This document shows, one piece after another, positions 14,452 to 27,300 of a stretch of 64,000 bases of DNA. A program made the translations under genes and the position numbers. Source of the stretch: Serinus canaria. Its lineage: Eukaryota; Chordata; Aves; Passeriformes; Fringillidae. Under the pieces are notes generated by a model, which did no database searches, was not told the origin of the DNA, and saw only the letters and a list, made by a program, of their open reading frames with translations. The stretch spans positions 64,213,994 through 64,277,993 of the forward strand of contig NC_066316.1 of assembly GCF_022539315.1 (NCBI RefSeq), given 5' to 3'. Positions within the stretch are counted from its first letter, which is position 1. Each line of letters starts with the position of its first letter.

Positions 14452-15306
14452 GTAATATATGCTTTGAACACTAAAAATGATGAACATGAAGCAGCTATCC
14501 AAGCCCTTAAGGATGCTCATGAGGAAGAAATCCAACAAATTCTTGCAGAGACCAGAGAGAAGATCTTGCAGTATAAAAGTAAAGTGGCAGAAGAAATGGA
14601 TCTCAAGAGAAAGATTCAGGTTTTGGAAGAGTCACTGGAAGATCACAAAAAGATGAAACATCAGGCCTTGACAGAATTTGAAGCATATAAGGATAGAGTT
14701 GAAGATATGCAGCTTTGTGCAGAAGCTCAGCATGTCCAACGTGTAGTGACCATGTCAAGGGAAGTAGAAGAGATCAGAAAGAAATTTGAGGAAAGGCTGC
14801 GAAGTTTCATACAATTGCAAGTACAGTATGAGAAGGACAAGCGTACAGCTCTGGAAGACTTAAAAGCTGCCCACAGGCTTGAAATTCAAGAACTTCTGAA
14901 GACTCATCAGAGTCAGAATGCTACTTTAAGTAAGGGGCAAGAGAAAATGGAGGAATTGCATAGACTGGAGCTGGAAGACTTGAACAGTAAGGTTGAAGAG
15001 TTAAGGCTGGAAAAAAAAAAGCTCATTGAGGACTATGAAGGCAAACTCAGCAAAGCACAGTCCTTTTATGAACATGAACTTGACTCTTTGAAAAGATCTC
15101 AGCTTTTTACAGCAGAAAGTCTACATGCCTGCAAAGAGAAAGAAGTGGAACTAAGAAAAGAATTTCAGAACCAGGAAAGTATGTTACGGAAGAATCTGGG
15201 GAAGCTTAAAACTGAATTGCAAATGGTCCAGGATGAAGCTGCTAGTCTACGGGAAAAATGCCAAAAACTTCAGGTGGCTCTTGGTACTGCAGAAAACAAT
15301 GTTCAG
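14452..15306 (+). CDS. FAM184A: FAM184A exon 2 (855 nt, phase 0-0)
   Basis: The largest exon, encoding about residues 54-338. It starts after the acceptor TTTGCAG with VIYALNTKNDEHEAAIQ and ends ENNVQ before the donor GTGAGA. The stretch is continuous coiled coil and corresponds to the conserved N-terminal domain of the FAM184 family. Landmarks include EEEIQQILAETREKILQYKSK near the start, EDMQLCAEAQHVQR at about residues 137-150 and LIEDYEGKL in the second half. The open frame runs back past the acceptor to an ATG at 14440, but homology places the exon start at 14452, following a first exon that ends in Lys. Confidence 0.96.
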
Positions 15307-18300
15307 GTGAGACTGATGATATGTTGTTCCCAAGACTGTGAATTTTCTTTTCTTATAAAAGCAGTGTTTCCATGTGGCTGTTAGGTTGAGGTTATTAATG
15401 TGTAAACTTAATTTTCTTTTGCTCATACATGCTTGTCATCATCTTCAATTTTTTTTTTGTTTATTTCTACTTTAAGCTTAATTGTTTAATTAACAATATT
15501 TTCACAAGCAGCAACTGAAATGCTGCACACTCTTTCAGTATATTAGTGGGTTTGGCTCAGGTAGGGTTAATTTTCTCTACAGGAGCTTGTGGGGTGCCAG
15601 GTTTTGGATTTGTTGGAAACAAATCCAAACATATTGGAAACAGTGTTGGTAATTCATGAATTGTTTAGTTATTGCTGAGCTGTGCTTAGGCAGGGGTTGT
15701 TTTGGCTTTTCACCCCACCCTTCCAATGAGGAGGCTGGGGTTGTACAAGGAGCTGGAATGGAGCACAGCCAGGACAGCTTAACACAGGGATATTCCATAT
15801 TATATGATGTAATGCTCGGGATATAAATATGGGGGAAGGAGGAAGGAGTGATGGTGTTTGCCTCTCCAAGTCAGTGTTATGCCAGATGGAGCTCTGCTTT
15901 CCTGAGCACAGCTGAATAGCCTGCCTGCCCATGGGAAGTGGTGAATGAATTCCTTGTTTTAATTGCTTGTATGTATGTGGCTTTTGTTTCATCTATCAAC
16001 AGTCTTCATCTCAACCCACAAATTTTCCCACTTTTACCCTTCCAATTCCCTTCTCTGTCCCACTTTGGCAGTAGTGAGCAAGTGGCTGTGCCATACTTAG
16101 CTGCTGACTGGGTTAAGCTCCAACACAGTTTTATTTAGTGTGTTGGGTTGATCCTCGCTGCATGCCAAGTGCTCACCAAAGCTGCTCTACCACCCTTCTG
16201 CTCAGCTGAACAGAGGAGAGAGACTGTAATGAAAGACTTCTGAGTTGAGATGAGAAGTGGGAGAGATCATTCATCAGTTACCATCATGGGCTAAAAAGGC
16301 TTTGCTTGTCAAGAAGGATTTTTCACCAATTTATTACCAAATTTATTACCAATCAAATCAAAGTAGGATAATGAGAAGTTAAACTGAATCTTAAAAGAGC
16401 ACTTTTTCCCCACCCCTTCATCTTTCCTGGGCTAGTTTCTGAAATGACTCTTTACTGTTTCAGTAACTTGAATTATAAGAAATCTATATTTTCTTTTGAA
16501 CCAGAACAATACTTTCCCTCCTGCATGGCTAGAACACATTACACTCTCCAAGATATCCTATTGTGAATCAGTACATCTGATTTAAGGCGTAAAAGTTTAG
16601 AATCATAGAACTATAGAATAGTTTGTCTTGGAAGGGACAGTAAAGATTATCTAGCTCCAAACCCTCTGCCATGGCTGGGATACCTTGCACTAGACCTGCT
16701 TGCTTAGAGTCCCATCCAGCCTTGAACACCTGCAGGGATGGAAAGTCCACAACCTCTGCGGGCAATCTGTTTCAGTGCCTCACCACCCTCAAAGGAAAGA
16801 ATTTCTTCATAATATCTAATCTAAGCATATGCTCCTTCAAGTTAAGGGAACTTCCCCCTGTCTTATCACTACATGTCTTTGTCAAAAGTCTTTTTCCAGC
16901 TCTTTTAGGCCTTTTTTAGATACTGGAAGGCTGCTCTAAGGTCCCCCCAAGAGCCTTCTCTTCTCCAGGCTGAGCATTCTTTCAGCCTGTCTCTACAGGA
17001 GATCCAGCGACCCAGCCCTGTGATTGATTTAGTGGTCTCCTCTGGACTTTTTCCGAAAGGTCCTTGTCTTCCTTGTGTTGGAGCTGCCACACCTGGACAC
17101 ACAGTAGTGCAGGTGGGGTCTAAAAAGAGCAGAGTAGAGGGACAGAATCACCTCCTGTGACCTGCTGGTCATGCTGCTTTTGATGCATCCCAAGACATGA
17201 TTGGCTTTCTGGGCTGTGAGTGCACATTGATAAGTTATATTGAGCTTTTTGTTCCAGAGTCCTTCTCCCCAGAGCTAGTCTCCTCCCAGCCTGTACTTGT
17301 GCTTGGGATTGCCCCCATCCAGGTGCAGGACATTGCTCTTGGTGTTGTTAAACTCCATGAGGTTTGCCCAGTCCCACCTCTCAAGCCTGTCAAGGTCCCT
17401 CAGGATGACATCCCTTCCCTTCTCTCCAGCAAGTCGAGTGCACCACACAGCTTGGTGTTGTCAGCGAGCTTGCTGAGGATGCACCCGATACCACTGCCCA
17501 TGTTGCTGAGAAACATGCTAAAAGTTGCTGGTCCCAGCAGTGACCCCTGGGAATGTTTGATAGAAGCAATTGCCCAGCTCTCATTTTAGGTATCTCCACA
17601 CGTAGCTTAATTTGAGTCAGTAGTAAACACTTTGAGTTGCAGTGAAGGGCACTAAACTGCTGTGAACACATAATGTATTCTTTAATGTGAAAAACTCTCA
17701 GATACCAGAAACCAGGTTGCTAAAGTTGACCCCCAGACTCTGTGGACCATTTTATAGGATTTTTTTTCATTTACCTTTTTGAATATTGTCACATTTCTCT
17801 TATGCATTACTGTCATGCTGTGTACCCATTATCTTGTTCTTCAAAAAGTATTTTTGAAGCATTACATAGAATAGACAATGAATATGGGAATAATATTGCA
17901 CTATTTCAGCTTTTGTGTGAATAAAACTTGTTTGCTGATAGGTCTCTTCTGTACCTTTTAACCTAATGTTCATTTAAATTGATGTGATTGTATATGATGG
18001 TAACAGGTATTATGTGTTTCCTCTAGGTTCTTCAAAAACAGCTAGAGGATGTGAAGGAGGAGGAGATGTCATTGTTAAGCAAACACAAAGAAGTGGAAAG
18101 CGAGCTTGCAGCTGCTAGAGAGCGCTTACAGCAGCAGGCCACTGATCTTGTTCTCAAAGCCAGTATGTATGTCAGTAACTTAATCTGGAAACAAGCTTCA
18201 TCCTTTTATTCTAGCCTTTTCTTTTTCTGTCAACCTCATGCAGGTTTAGAGTGCCTAAAGACTGTTTAATGCTTTCCGTAGAATTTTCCAATGAGTTTTG

Positions 18301-21300
18301 AGGGTTTTTAAACTTTTTGGTATCACATGTATTGTACTTAAATTTCCTTTTTTGTGTGCTCATTTGTCCAAGTGCTGTACTTTGTATGGCTTGTATGTAT
18401 CTTCCAGGCCTTGGAACTGCACATATACAGAACAATTCTGCTCTGTATCTGTTCTCCACATAGTAACTTGTTTCCTGTTCTTCTACCTTTTTTCAGTTGT
18501 CTTTTCTTTTTGCTGATGCTGTGGTACTCTCCTTTATACCTACTGCCAGAAGATTTGCAGCTTATTGAATAATAAATCCTTTAAAGTTTTCTCTATAGCT
18601 GCTTTCGTTGCTCCTTTGTAATTGCTGTCATGTGGAAAGGCACAAAAAAATAGCTTAAGACCTGACTGTACACATGTAGGTTTCTTTTCCCTCTTTAGCA
18701 TTGTCTCCCTAGTGTGCTCAGTAGTAGGCATGGGCCCCAGTACTTGAAGTTGGACAGCTATACAATAGGTAGGGTTTCAGGGCTTAAAAGGGGCCCCTGG
18801 CTTATCTTTGGCCTTGTTGAATTAGACCAATTATAGCAACTTTTGATTGTTTTCCACAAAACTTAGCACAATCCCAGGAATAGTCTAGGCTGTATGTTGG
18901 AAGACTATAGCGACCAGCAGGAGCCCAAGACTGCAAGATCCTATTAGATCAAACAGCTAAAAGGAATAGGCTTGCTGCTGAGAGTGTGTAAAATGGGCAT
19001 CTGACCCTCCAAAAGGTGTTTTGTGAGGCAGTCATAGAAAAATTCATGACTGTATGAGAGCCCTGTTCTCTTACACTCTGAAGCTGTTGCTGCTTCATTC
19101 CTTAGGCAGAAGCATGAGAGGGTTTCACCAGGCCACCCCAAATGTAGTGGAAATAAATACCCAGGCTGTTTTTCTGTATTACTGATGTCATGGAGTCAGC
19201 TAGCCTGCAATTGAGGCCAGCCCTGGTGTCCTCTGGCACGGAGGTTTTCAGCTTTACCAAGCTCAGTGGTGCTGACAGCGGTACCTCTTTGTTTTAGAGC
19301 ATCACTGTGCAACAAGAACCAGGATCCCTGTTTGCACTGGAGCCACCAAGCCATTGCCATGTGGGGTAGTTGGGTGCCAGCCTGTTTCAAAATGGTTTCT
19401 GACACTGCCCACTGCCACACTGCCATCTCCTTGATTTTCAGATCACACAGTCAAAAATCCTTCCTCCAAGAAACTGAATTCTCATACTTAATTACCATAA
19501 AGAATGTTTACTCATCATATTTCAATTTTAGAACACTCTGTTGAGTCTCTTTGGGGCATTTAAAATGCTCTTCTTCCATTTATCCTGAGATTGCTTACTT
19601 GTAAGGAAAGTGCTGCATTGCATACTTTTTTTGTAGAGCATGAGGAATAGGAAACCTGTCTTCTGTGTTGGTATTGCTAGGACAAAAGCTCTAGATCAGT
19701 GTCTGTGTGCTTACAATGAAATATGTATGACATACTTCTATGAAAAAATGAAAATTCTCGTTTTATTGGTATTATTGCTAGATTATAAAATTTTGGGTTT
19801 GAAAATACCTTTCTTAAATGGCTGAACTTTTCAAACAAAGATTTAAAAAAAATGTTACAGAACCTAAGCATACCCATTGTCCTAAGTCTTCCTCTTCAGT
19901 TTTCAGTTTTACAAACAAAAATGTTGAAATAAGTTCTAGAATTCTCCAGGGCTTAATACAGTTAGAGGTGTGCGTTTTAAATGAAATTACTATTAATTTT
20001 GAGGCATTTTTAATTTCTGAATTTTATTATATATCTCATAGCTCCTCCCTTCACATCTGTGTCCACAGGCAACAAACAATTTCCTTTTTGGCGCATCTTG
20101 CTTTTTACAACAAATGGAAATTAATCATGAGGCTCAGTGATTTTGTCATGTGAGAAATAGCATATACTCCACTTTCATAGCTGTTCCTTAGTGACTTAAA
20201 TTTAAAAGCAATGCTTTGTTATAAAACTGAACTGTCATTCAACCTGTCATTTTTAAAATTTATAATAAAATGAGAAGGGAAACAAAAGTCTTCCCTAGAA
20301 ACTGAGACTACAGAAAACCAGTAAAAAATTATTCAGAGTAAACAATACTTCTCATCTTTCAGTTGGACATAACTAGAAGCATACTCTGTCTCCATACAGT
20401 CTTCTATTCACTCCAAAGCCTCTCCCAAAATAACAGCAATTTCACTGCTTTAGTCAGTAACTTACAAAAATAGATATATCAAGAAGAACAGACAGAAATT
20501 TCTGAAGTCATAAACCTTTGTCAGCTGATTATGAGAAGGACAGATGATTATATTGTGTAGTTTGAAATTGTACTTCCTTTGTTTGTTTTCCAAAAATATA
20601 CATAAAGAAATTAAAAGGAAGCCTCCAACCTGCAAGGATTTAGATCATACTTAACTATAGAGAGAGTTTTATGTCTTTTAGTCATATCCCTTTAGCAAAA
20701 TAAAGTGCAATTCCCTAAGTTTTACAGCAGATAAAGCTATGTATCAAGTCAGCCAGCTAAATTGAGTTTGATACAACAATAACATGTTTATCTTTTGACA
20801 TCAGTGTTGTGCTTTCTGTTGTCAATCTTATTCTAGGATAGAAATATGCAGATTTAGATGGGATCAGTTCTTCAGAATTGCCTACTTTACTTTCCTTTGG
20901 GAGTCAAGATGCAACTTTGAACAAGGAAAATTGAAGCAAAAGATGCCCCAGCACCAAATGCTCTACTGTTGTTGGGCATTTTACAATAAAACTAAACAAG
21001 TGAGAAGTGGAGAGGAAGATTAGTATTGCAGTAAAGGCAAGGGAGATCCATATGCAAGCTTCCACTAAAGTGGTACTATTACTGGAATATAAATGTGCAC
21101 TTCAATTGCATGAAACCAATGCTATGAGGTTTTAAAGAGCTGTTTTGTTTTTAGGTCACATTGGAATGCTTCAAGCTACTCAAATGACTCAAGAAGTTAC
21201 AATCAGAGACTTGGAATCAGAAAAGTCTAGATTAAAGGAAAAATTGTCCCAGCTGGAAGAGGAAAGGAATTTATTACAAAGCAAAACACAGAGTCTGGAT

Positions 21301-24300
21301 GAGCGACAAAGGCAGCAAATTCTGGCATTGGAGAAGGTTAAACAGCTTATTGGCTTTAGTTGAATAAACCCAAAAGCACTAGGATTCTCAGAAAACAAAA
21401 TATTATGCTTTAATTTTTGTTTGATATGACCAGACTAGAACCAGTATGTTTCAAGTATATCTCATGTAGCAACAAAGAATGACTAATGTAGAGTGTGAAC
21501 TGAGATTAAAGGGAAGATGAAATGCTTCTTTGTTAGAAGATTGTCCAATGCAGTCAGACTGCTTTGGACAATCTTCTAAAAATTTAATTTGATTTATGAC
21601 CTTGTGTGTATATGCCTAGTATCTAAATTGTCTGAGGAAGGACAAATGTGAAATAATTAAAGAACAGTTTAAAAAGCCATTTGCTGAAAATGCATTGAAG
21701 GTGTTTGAAAATACTAAACAGAAATTCTCTATAGGCTTGATACCCAATCGTTGTTTTGCCAGATTAAATAGAGGAAAAATTAGGTTCTTAATAAGTATGT
21801 ATTGTTTTGCCTGGATCTTTTAAAATTACCCTTTTGGTTACTGAATCACATAGTCAGTGCTTAGTGTTTGCTCAATTTGTTTTATATGGAAGTTAATTTT
21901 TTGCAGATTTATGTCATCAGCAATGTTTTTGTATTTTTTTTATTCCTACTGTTCAGATTTTTACCATTGAATAGATTTCTTTTCCTGTACTTTATAGAAA
22001 GTAAATGAAGCAAGGGAAACACAACGTGAATATTATGAGAAGGAGCTGGTAAAATTACAAGCAAGATTGGAAGGAGAGGCTGCACAGTTAAAGGAGGCTC
22101 ATTCCAAGACCTTAGAAGAATTGGCATGGAAACACCATACTGCAATTGAGGCTGCACACAGTAACGCTAATAAGGATAAGAAGAAACTGCAGATGGTATG
22201 TTCTTATTTTCTTAGTAATCAAACAAAAAGCAACTGTTACAGTTTGCATCTTGTACTGCATAGTTTTGTTTTATGGCAAACTTAATTTGGAATTACCTGC
22301 AGGTCTCTGAAAAAACTGCTTAGCCTTTAGAAAAAACAAATACCATGGAAGAAAAAAAGCACTTGTACTGTCATTTCTCTACATGCAGAAGATAAATTCT
22401 CCATTTATACAAATGTATTTTTAAGTATAATAGTTTTATTTTCCTGGAATTTGTGACCCATATTCAGAAGGGTTGGTATATCAAGATCTGTTCTTCTGAA
22501 GGAGATGAAAGATTATATTATTATAGCATTTATTTACAGTTTTCATTGACAGGCCAGAAGTACAGAAAGATATTTTATTAGGACTGATATTTTATTAAGC
22601 ACTCTGTGTACTCTGAAGATGACAACAGCTGTTCTAAGCATGCATCATAAAATTATGCGCTGTACAGCAGCTCACTCTCCAGCAACTATACATTTACCTT
22701 TGACTGGAATCCTGAAACTGAAAGGCTTTTTTTGTTTCACAAATCTGGCCTTTTCTTTCTCAAGATGAGAGGGCCATTTTTTAATTATTATTTCCTAATC
22801 TGATTGTATGTGTGTTATACACAAATTTTTGCCTTGCACAGGAAATACAGGATTAAATGTTTAATGTGAGGATTTGTTATATTTCTTTTGATGTATTCAC
22901 AGGAAACATACCAAGAACCATGGTTGTAGTTAGTGATGTGCATCTCAGACAGATTTGGTTTCTTTGTGTAAATTTTTCTACTAGTATGTTGTTTCTTAGG
23001 TCAATTTTTAATAAATCCAAAATATTTTTTGTCACCCAGTAATAGAAGTAGTTCTCGGACATATATGCATCTGATCTTTCACGTTTACTTTTTAAAAAAC
23101 TTTAAACATGCCTGTTATTAAGACAATGTCTCTTAGGGTTTCTGTGTATATTTTTCTTTTATTTCAGTAAGATATGGGGTTCTTTTTCTTTTGTTTTGTT
23201 TGTAACTGAAATAATGTGGAGAATAAAACAAAAGGAGATCACAAACTTTTTTTCTTAAATCACTAAACTAGTTTAAATAGGGAACACTATTAACAATATT
23301 TAAACTAGTTTAAATAGTTCTCTCTAAGTATGAGAAATATGAAATTATTTTAACAAGGAAAAACTAGCTATGGAGAGATGCTGGGAATTGAGATCTCAGT
23401 CTTAATCTGATTTCACTGATGTTAAATCTAAGCAGATTTCACTGTCTCCTCTGTCAAACCTGTCTCACTAAGCACATGCTGTGGTGATCAAGTAATCCAA
23501 GGAAGAAAACAGCCAAGCTTAAACATGGAGCAGAGTTGAATTTTGTATGAGGAAGAAGCATGGTACTAGGAGCCTTGGGATAGAGGACATGAGGATTCAT
23601 TGGGATTAGAAGCCTGGGAAATGCATCTGGGGAACAGAAGAGAATTCAGCAGAATTAGAGTAGGACTCAAAAAATAGCTCAAATATTTCTTTTTGCTTCA
23701 GTATTTCCATCTATAAAATGAGCTGTAAAAATGGCATCTGGAGGATTATGAAAATAGAGTTGCTAATAATTTTGCAGTACTGCACAGCTGTACTGACAAG
23801 TATCATCAGAGAAATAATTGCTCTGTTATCAGAATAGGGTCTAAATAGCACCAGTGGGATTTTGCAGACAGCAGATTTCAGCATGAACAAGACAAATTGA
23901 TCAAGTTTCACTGAGCAAGGAGCATTTATCCCACATGTTGACTCATGTGGATCCAGTGAAGAAGGCAGGCACTTGTTGAGTTTTACCTTGTTTAGTAATG
24001 AGTTTTTGACAGTGTAACCCTCAGTTCTGTCACTCTGACCAACATCTACCATGAGTGAAGAGATCATTCAGGCAGTGTATGCAAGAATCATTTATTGCCT
24101 GTCACATAGCCTAAAGCAGTGCTAGAACTAACAAACTGTTTAATGTGCTTTCTACCCCCTTCAAAACACTTGAGGCATCTTTGGGTTTGGGTGAAGAAGA
24201 CTTGGCCTGTGTGGCTTCTTTGAGTTGGCTGGGTTGACATTACATTGCTGTCTTGCAGTAGGAAACCTGGGTTTCCTTAGACTTTTATATCTTTTAGTGA

Positions 24301-27300
24301 CTGTTTTTCCTCTTTAATGCTTTAGTTCTTTCTCCCTATTTCCCCTAATTTTACCAATACTGTGCTTTTTGTTCCAGGCTGGCTCTGGTCTATGTATTTT
24401 CATGGGCATTTCTGAGATAATACTGATTTTTCTGAAACCTGAGACCAGGTGTGTGCAGAGGCACTGAATTGATACAAAGCCTTGCATTTCAGCTGAGCCC
24501 CTAGGAAGGTGTTAATTAAAGAGCCTCTAGCTCCATAGAAAACCTTGAAGCCTTGTATGGCATGACTCTGGAGCACCTTGCTTGGAAACCTTAATTTTCT
24601 TCCTGAAAACTTCACAGTATTATGAGCTATATAGCATATTTCACTGAAATATAGTATATTTCACTGAAATAAAATTCTTAATTTTAACATGTTTCCTTTA
24701 AAGTATCTTGTGAAAGAAATTGTTCTTCTGAAAATGTATTCAGAATATTAATAAGGCTGAAGTATAAATTTACAATTTTGCTTAAAAAATTTGAGTTTCT
24801 AACATTTATTAAATAAAGTTTCTAACATTTATGTGTGTATAGATACACACACACAACATAGGCTCATGTAAGCGAAATATAATTAATCCAGCAGTTATTT
24901 TGAGAATTTGGCTATTACACCATAAAGGTTGATGGAAACAAGGGTGTTTTTTTAATCTTTCTATATAGTTAAACTTAAAAAGTAATTTTGTTCTATACAA
25001 ATGTAGTAGATATGTGGTGTGGGGCTTTTTTTAATTAATTGTAACATTCTAAAAAACTTCACAGAGCTCAATCTGGATTTTAAGATTTATTCTTTCCTGT
25101 GGGGATTATTTGTAGGAAATAGATGGGTAAAGGCTGATTTACCCATCAGCCTAAAGACATGCAGATTTATCAGGGTTATTTTCTAGAAAATGAAAAATTC
25201 TTTTTTCAACTCAGACTGAAAAACTGTGAAAGTAGATATTTTTTTAAAACTTTTTATAACTGAGAAGTAATTGAGGAAAGTCCTGTTAGTTTTTATTTTG
25301 TGATTTAAGGATGTTAAATTATAAAATAAACTGAAAAATTACATTTGTTGTAAAAGGAAATAAATATTCATGCTTTAACAGTTTCAGGAAAGGGCTGAAA
25401 TCACAAGTATTTATGCCAGTTAGAATAATTTCCTTGTGGTAGATCTGTAATGTGATAGATTTGCAATGACTCTATGGCAAGTATTGAATATTTCTTCCAT
25501 CCTTCCTGTTTCTGAAGGAGTTGGAGCAGCAGTTTGAGAAGGAGAAGCTGCATTTGGAGGATGATAAGAATCAGCTCCGACAGCAGCTGGAAAACGTGAA
25601 GGAGGAGCTGACGACGAAGCTGACTTCTGCCAATCAGGAGGCAAGGACTAACTTGCTTGTTTCACTACCACATCTCATCAATAGTGATCTTAGACTCTAG
25701 GCCCATGCTGTTGAGTGTTTAATGCCTTACTTCTGTTTAGAGTGGAGTATTCTTAAAACATGGCAAGTTAGTTGTCTGTTTCTGAGCAATGATTTTATTG
25801 TCCTTTACAAAATTAACAAAGGAAGAGAGACGTAAACAGCTGATGTAAACAGCTCTTTATTTTTAATTATTTTTATTTTCTTATTAGGTACATAGACCTC
25901 TACACAAAATACATCAGGAGAGAGGGAAATTTAACTGCATGTGAACTCATATTTGGTTATGGTTAACATACCATAAATTCTGGTCAGTTTCCTGACTTGC
26001 AAATCATCTTCATGTATTTTCATCAAAAGATGATATGAAATACTTTTAGTAACACCCAAATTATTTGCTATGTCATGATATATGCAATTGATATTAAATG
26101 TATCATATCTCAAGACAAGTTTTAATTTTTTTTAGTTGGAAATCACAGCCTTTTCCCAATACAATATTTTGATACTAGAAGTACATTCTACTGATATCAA
26201 AAACATCAAACCATTTTTCTCTGGAACTTTTGCCTTGTTTCAAGAACATATTTTATCAGTTTTATTGTTCAGCAAGCCCTATGCATGATTTTAGTGTGTG
26301 CTTTGAGAGACTTAAACATGAATTTAAGTATTTTTTTTGGAACAGCATTTTTCTTTACTGCTTTCTATACTGTTCAACATTTGGAAAGAAGCAAGTGTCT
26401 CATTGCAAGTGTGACTTGCAAATTGCACAAATACTAAACTAGCTTAAGGAAAAAACCTGCGTGTTTTTAGGATACTAAATGGGGAAGGTCGCCCTTCCAA
26501 AAGTATAAATTTTATTTGTTAATATATTATATATAACAGTATTATTAATATATTGATGGAATACTGTATTAAAAAGATTATAATGTATTTGATCATTATA
26601 TATTAAGGTATATATTATGAAAATATGTATTAACATATTCAAATTACATATTCCATATGTATTAACATATGTCCAATATTCGAGTTTATATACAATCCTT
26701 TGCCAGGATAAATATAATACCATATATTTTGCATTGTGAAAGAATGAGAGAAAACATACAGGCAATAAATTGGGGTTGGTTTGTAAATCCACTCCATATA
26801 GTACAGAGGAGAAATGTTTTATTTCATTACTATGTTTATGTTGAGCACGTGAATGAGGGGCTTTAGTTGCAACCACAGTTTGGCCTTAGATCTCTATTGA
26901 CAACTAACAACAGTTTCTCAGTTCCTTTGCTGACCTAGAAGAAGCTTCCTTGTGATGTTGTCATTAGCTTAGCCCTTACATTGCTACTGTTGCTTACTTT
27001 TTTTTGTTTGCTTTAAGTTACAGAAGTCACTTAGCAGTAGGCTTGTATTCTTTGCTTTCTGTGGATGCTAGCTCAGTTCTAGCTTCCCTGCTGAGAAAGC
27101 TGCTTTTGAACCCATGCCATCTTCTTTTCTTTTTGACAGACTTTGGTGGCAGTTATCTTAGCTGAAGGATGAGGGGAAGATTCAAGCCTCCTTAGGCTTG
27201 CTTCTAGTACTAAGCTATTTAAGAACAGTGTAATCTTGACTACTTGCCAGAGATGTTTTTGGGAATTCGGGTTAAGTCAGAATAGTGGCTTTCTCATGTG

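Larger units (their letters stand above)
15307..18026 (+). other. FAM184A: FAM184A intron 2
   Basis: Dominated by two mobile elements, a solo LTR and a CR1 fragment, with a short direct repeat (AATTTATTACCA twice) near 16328-16351. The remainder is unremarkable AT-rich sequence. Confidence 0.9.

Noticed and set aside
18163..18269. Open frame continuing past exon 3 as a longer exon
   Set aside because: A good GTATGT donor at 18163 and the exact family sequence after splicing to exon 4 show this is intron.
21533..21579. Palindrome as a microRNA precursor
   Set aside because: The total hairpin is 47 nt with almost no loop, shorter than usual pre-miRNAs, and the flanks do not extend the stem.
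26475..26876. 133-codon open frame on the minus strand in intron 6
   Set aside because: Ile/Tyr/Asn-rich translation of a very AT-rich stretch; low-complexity artefact.
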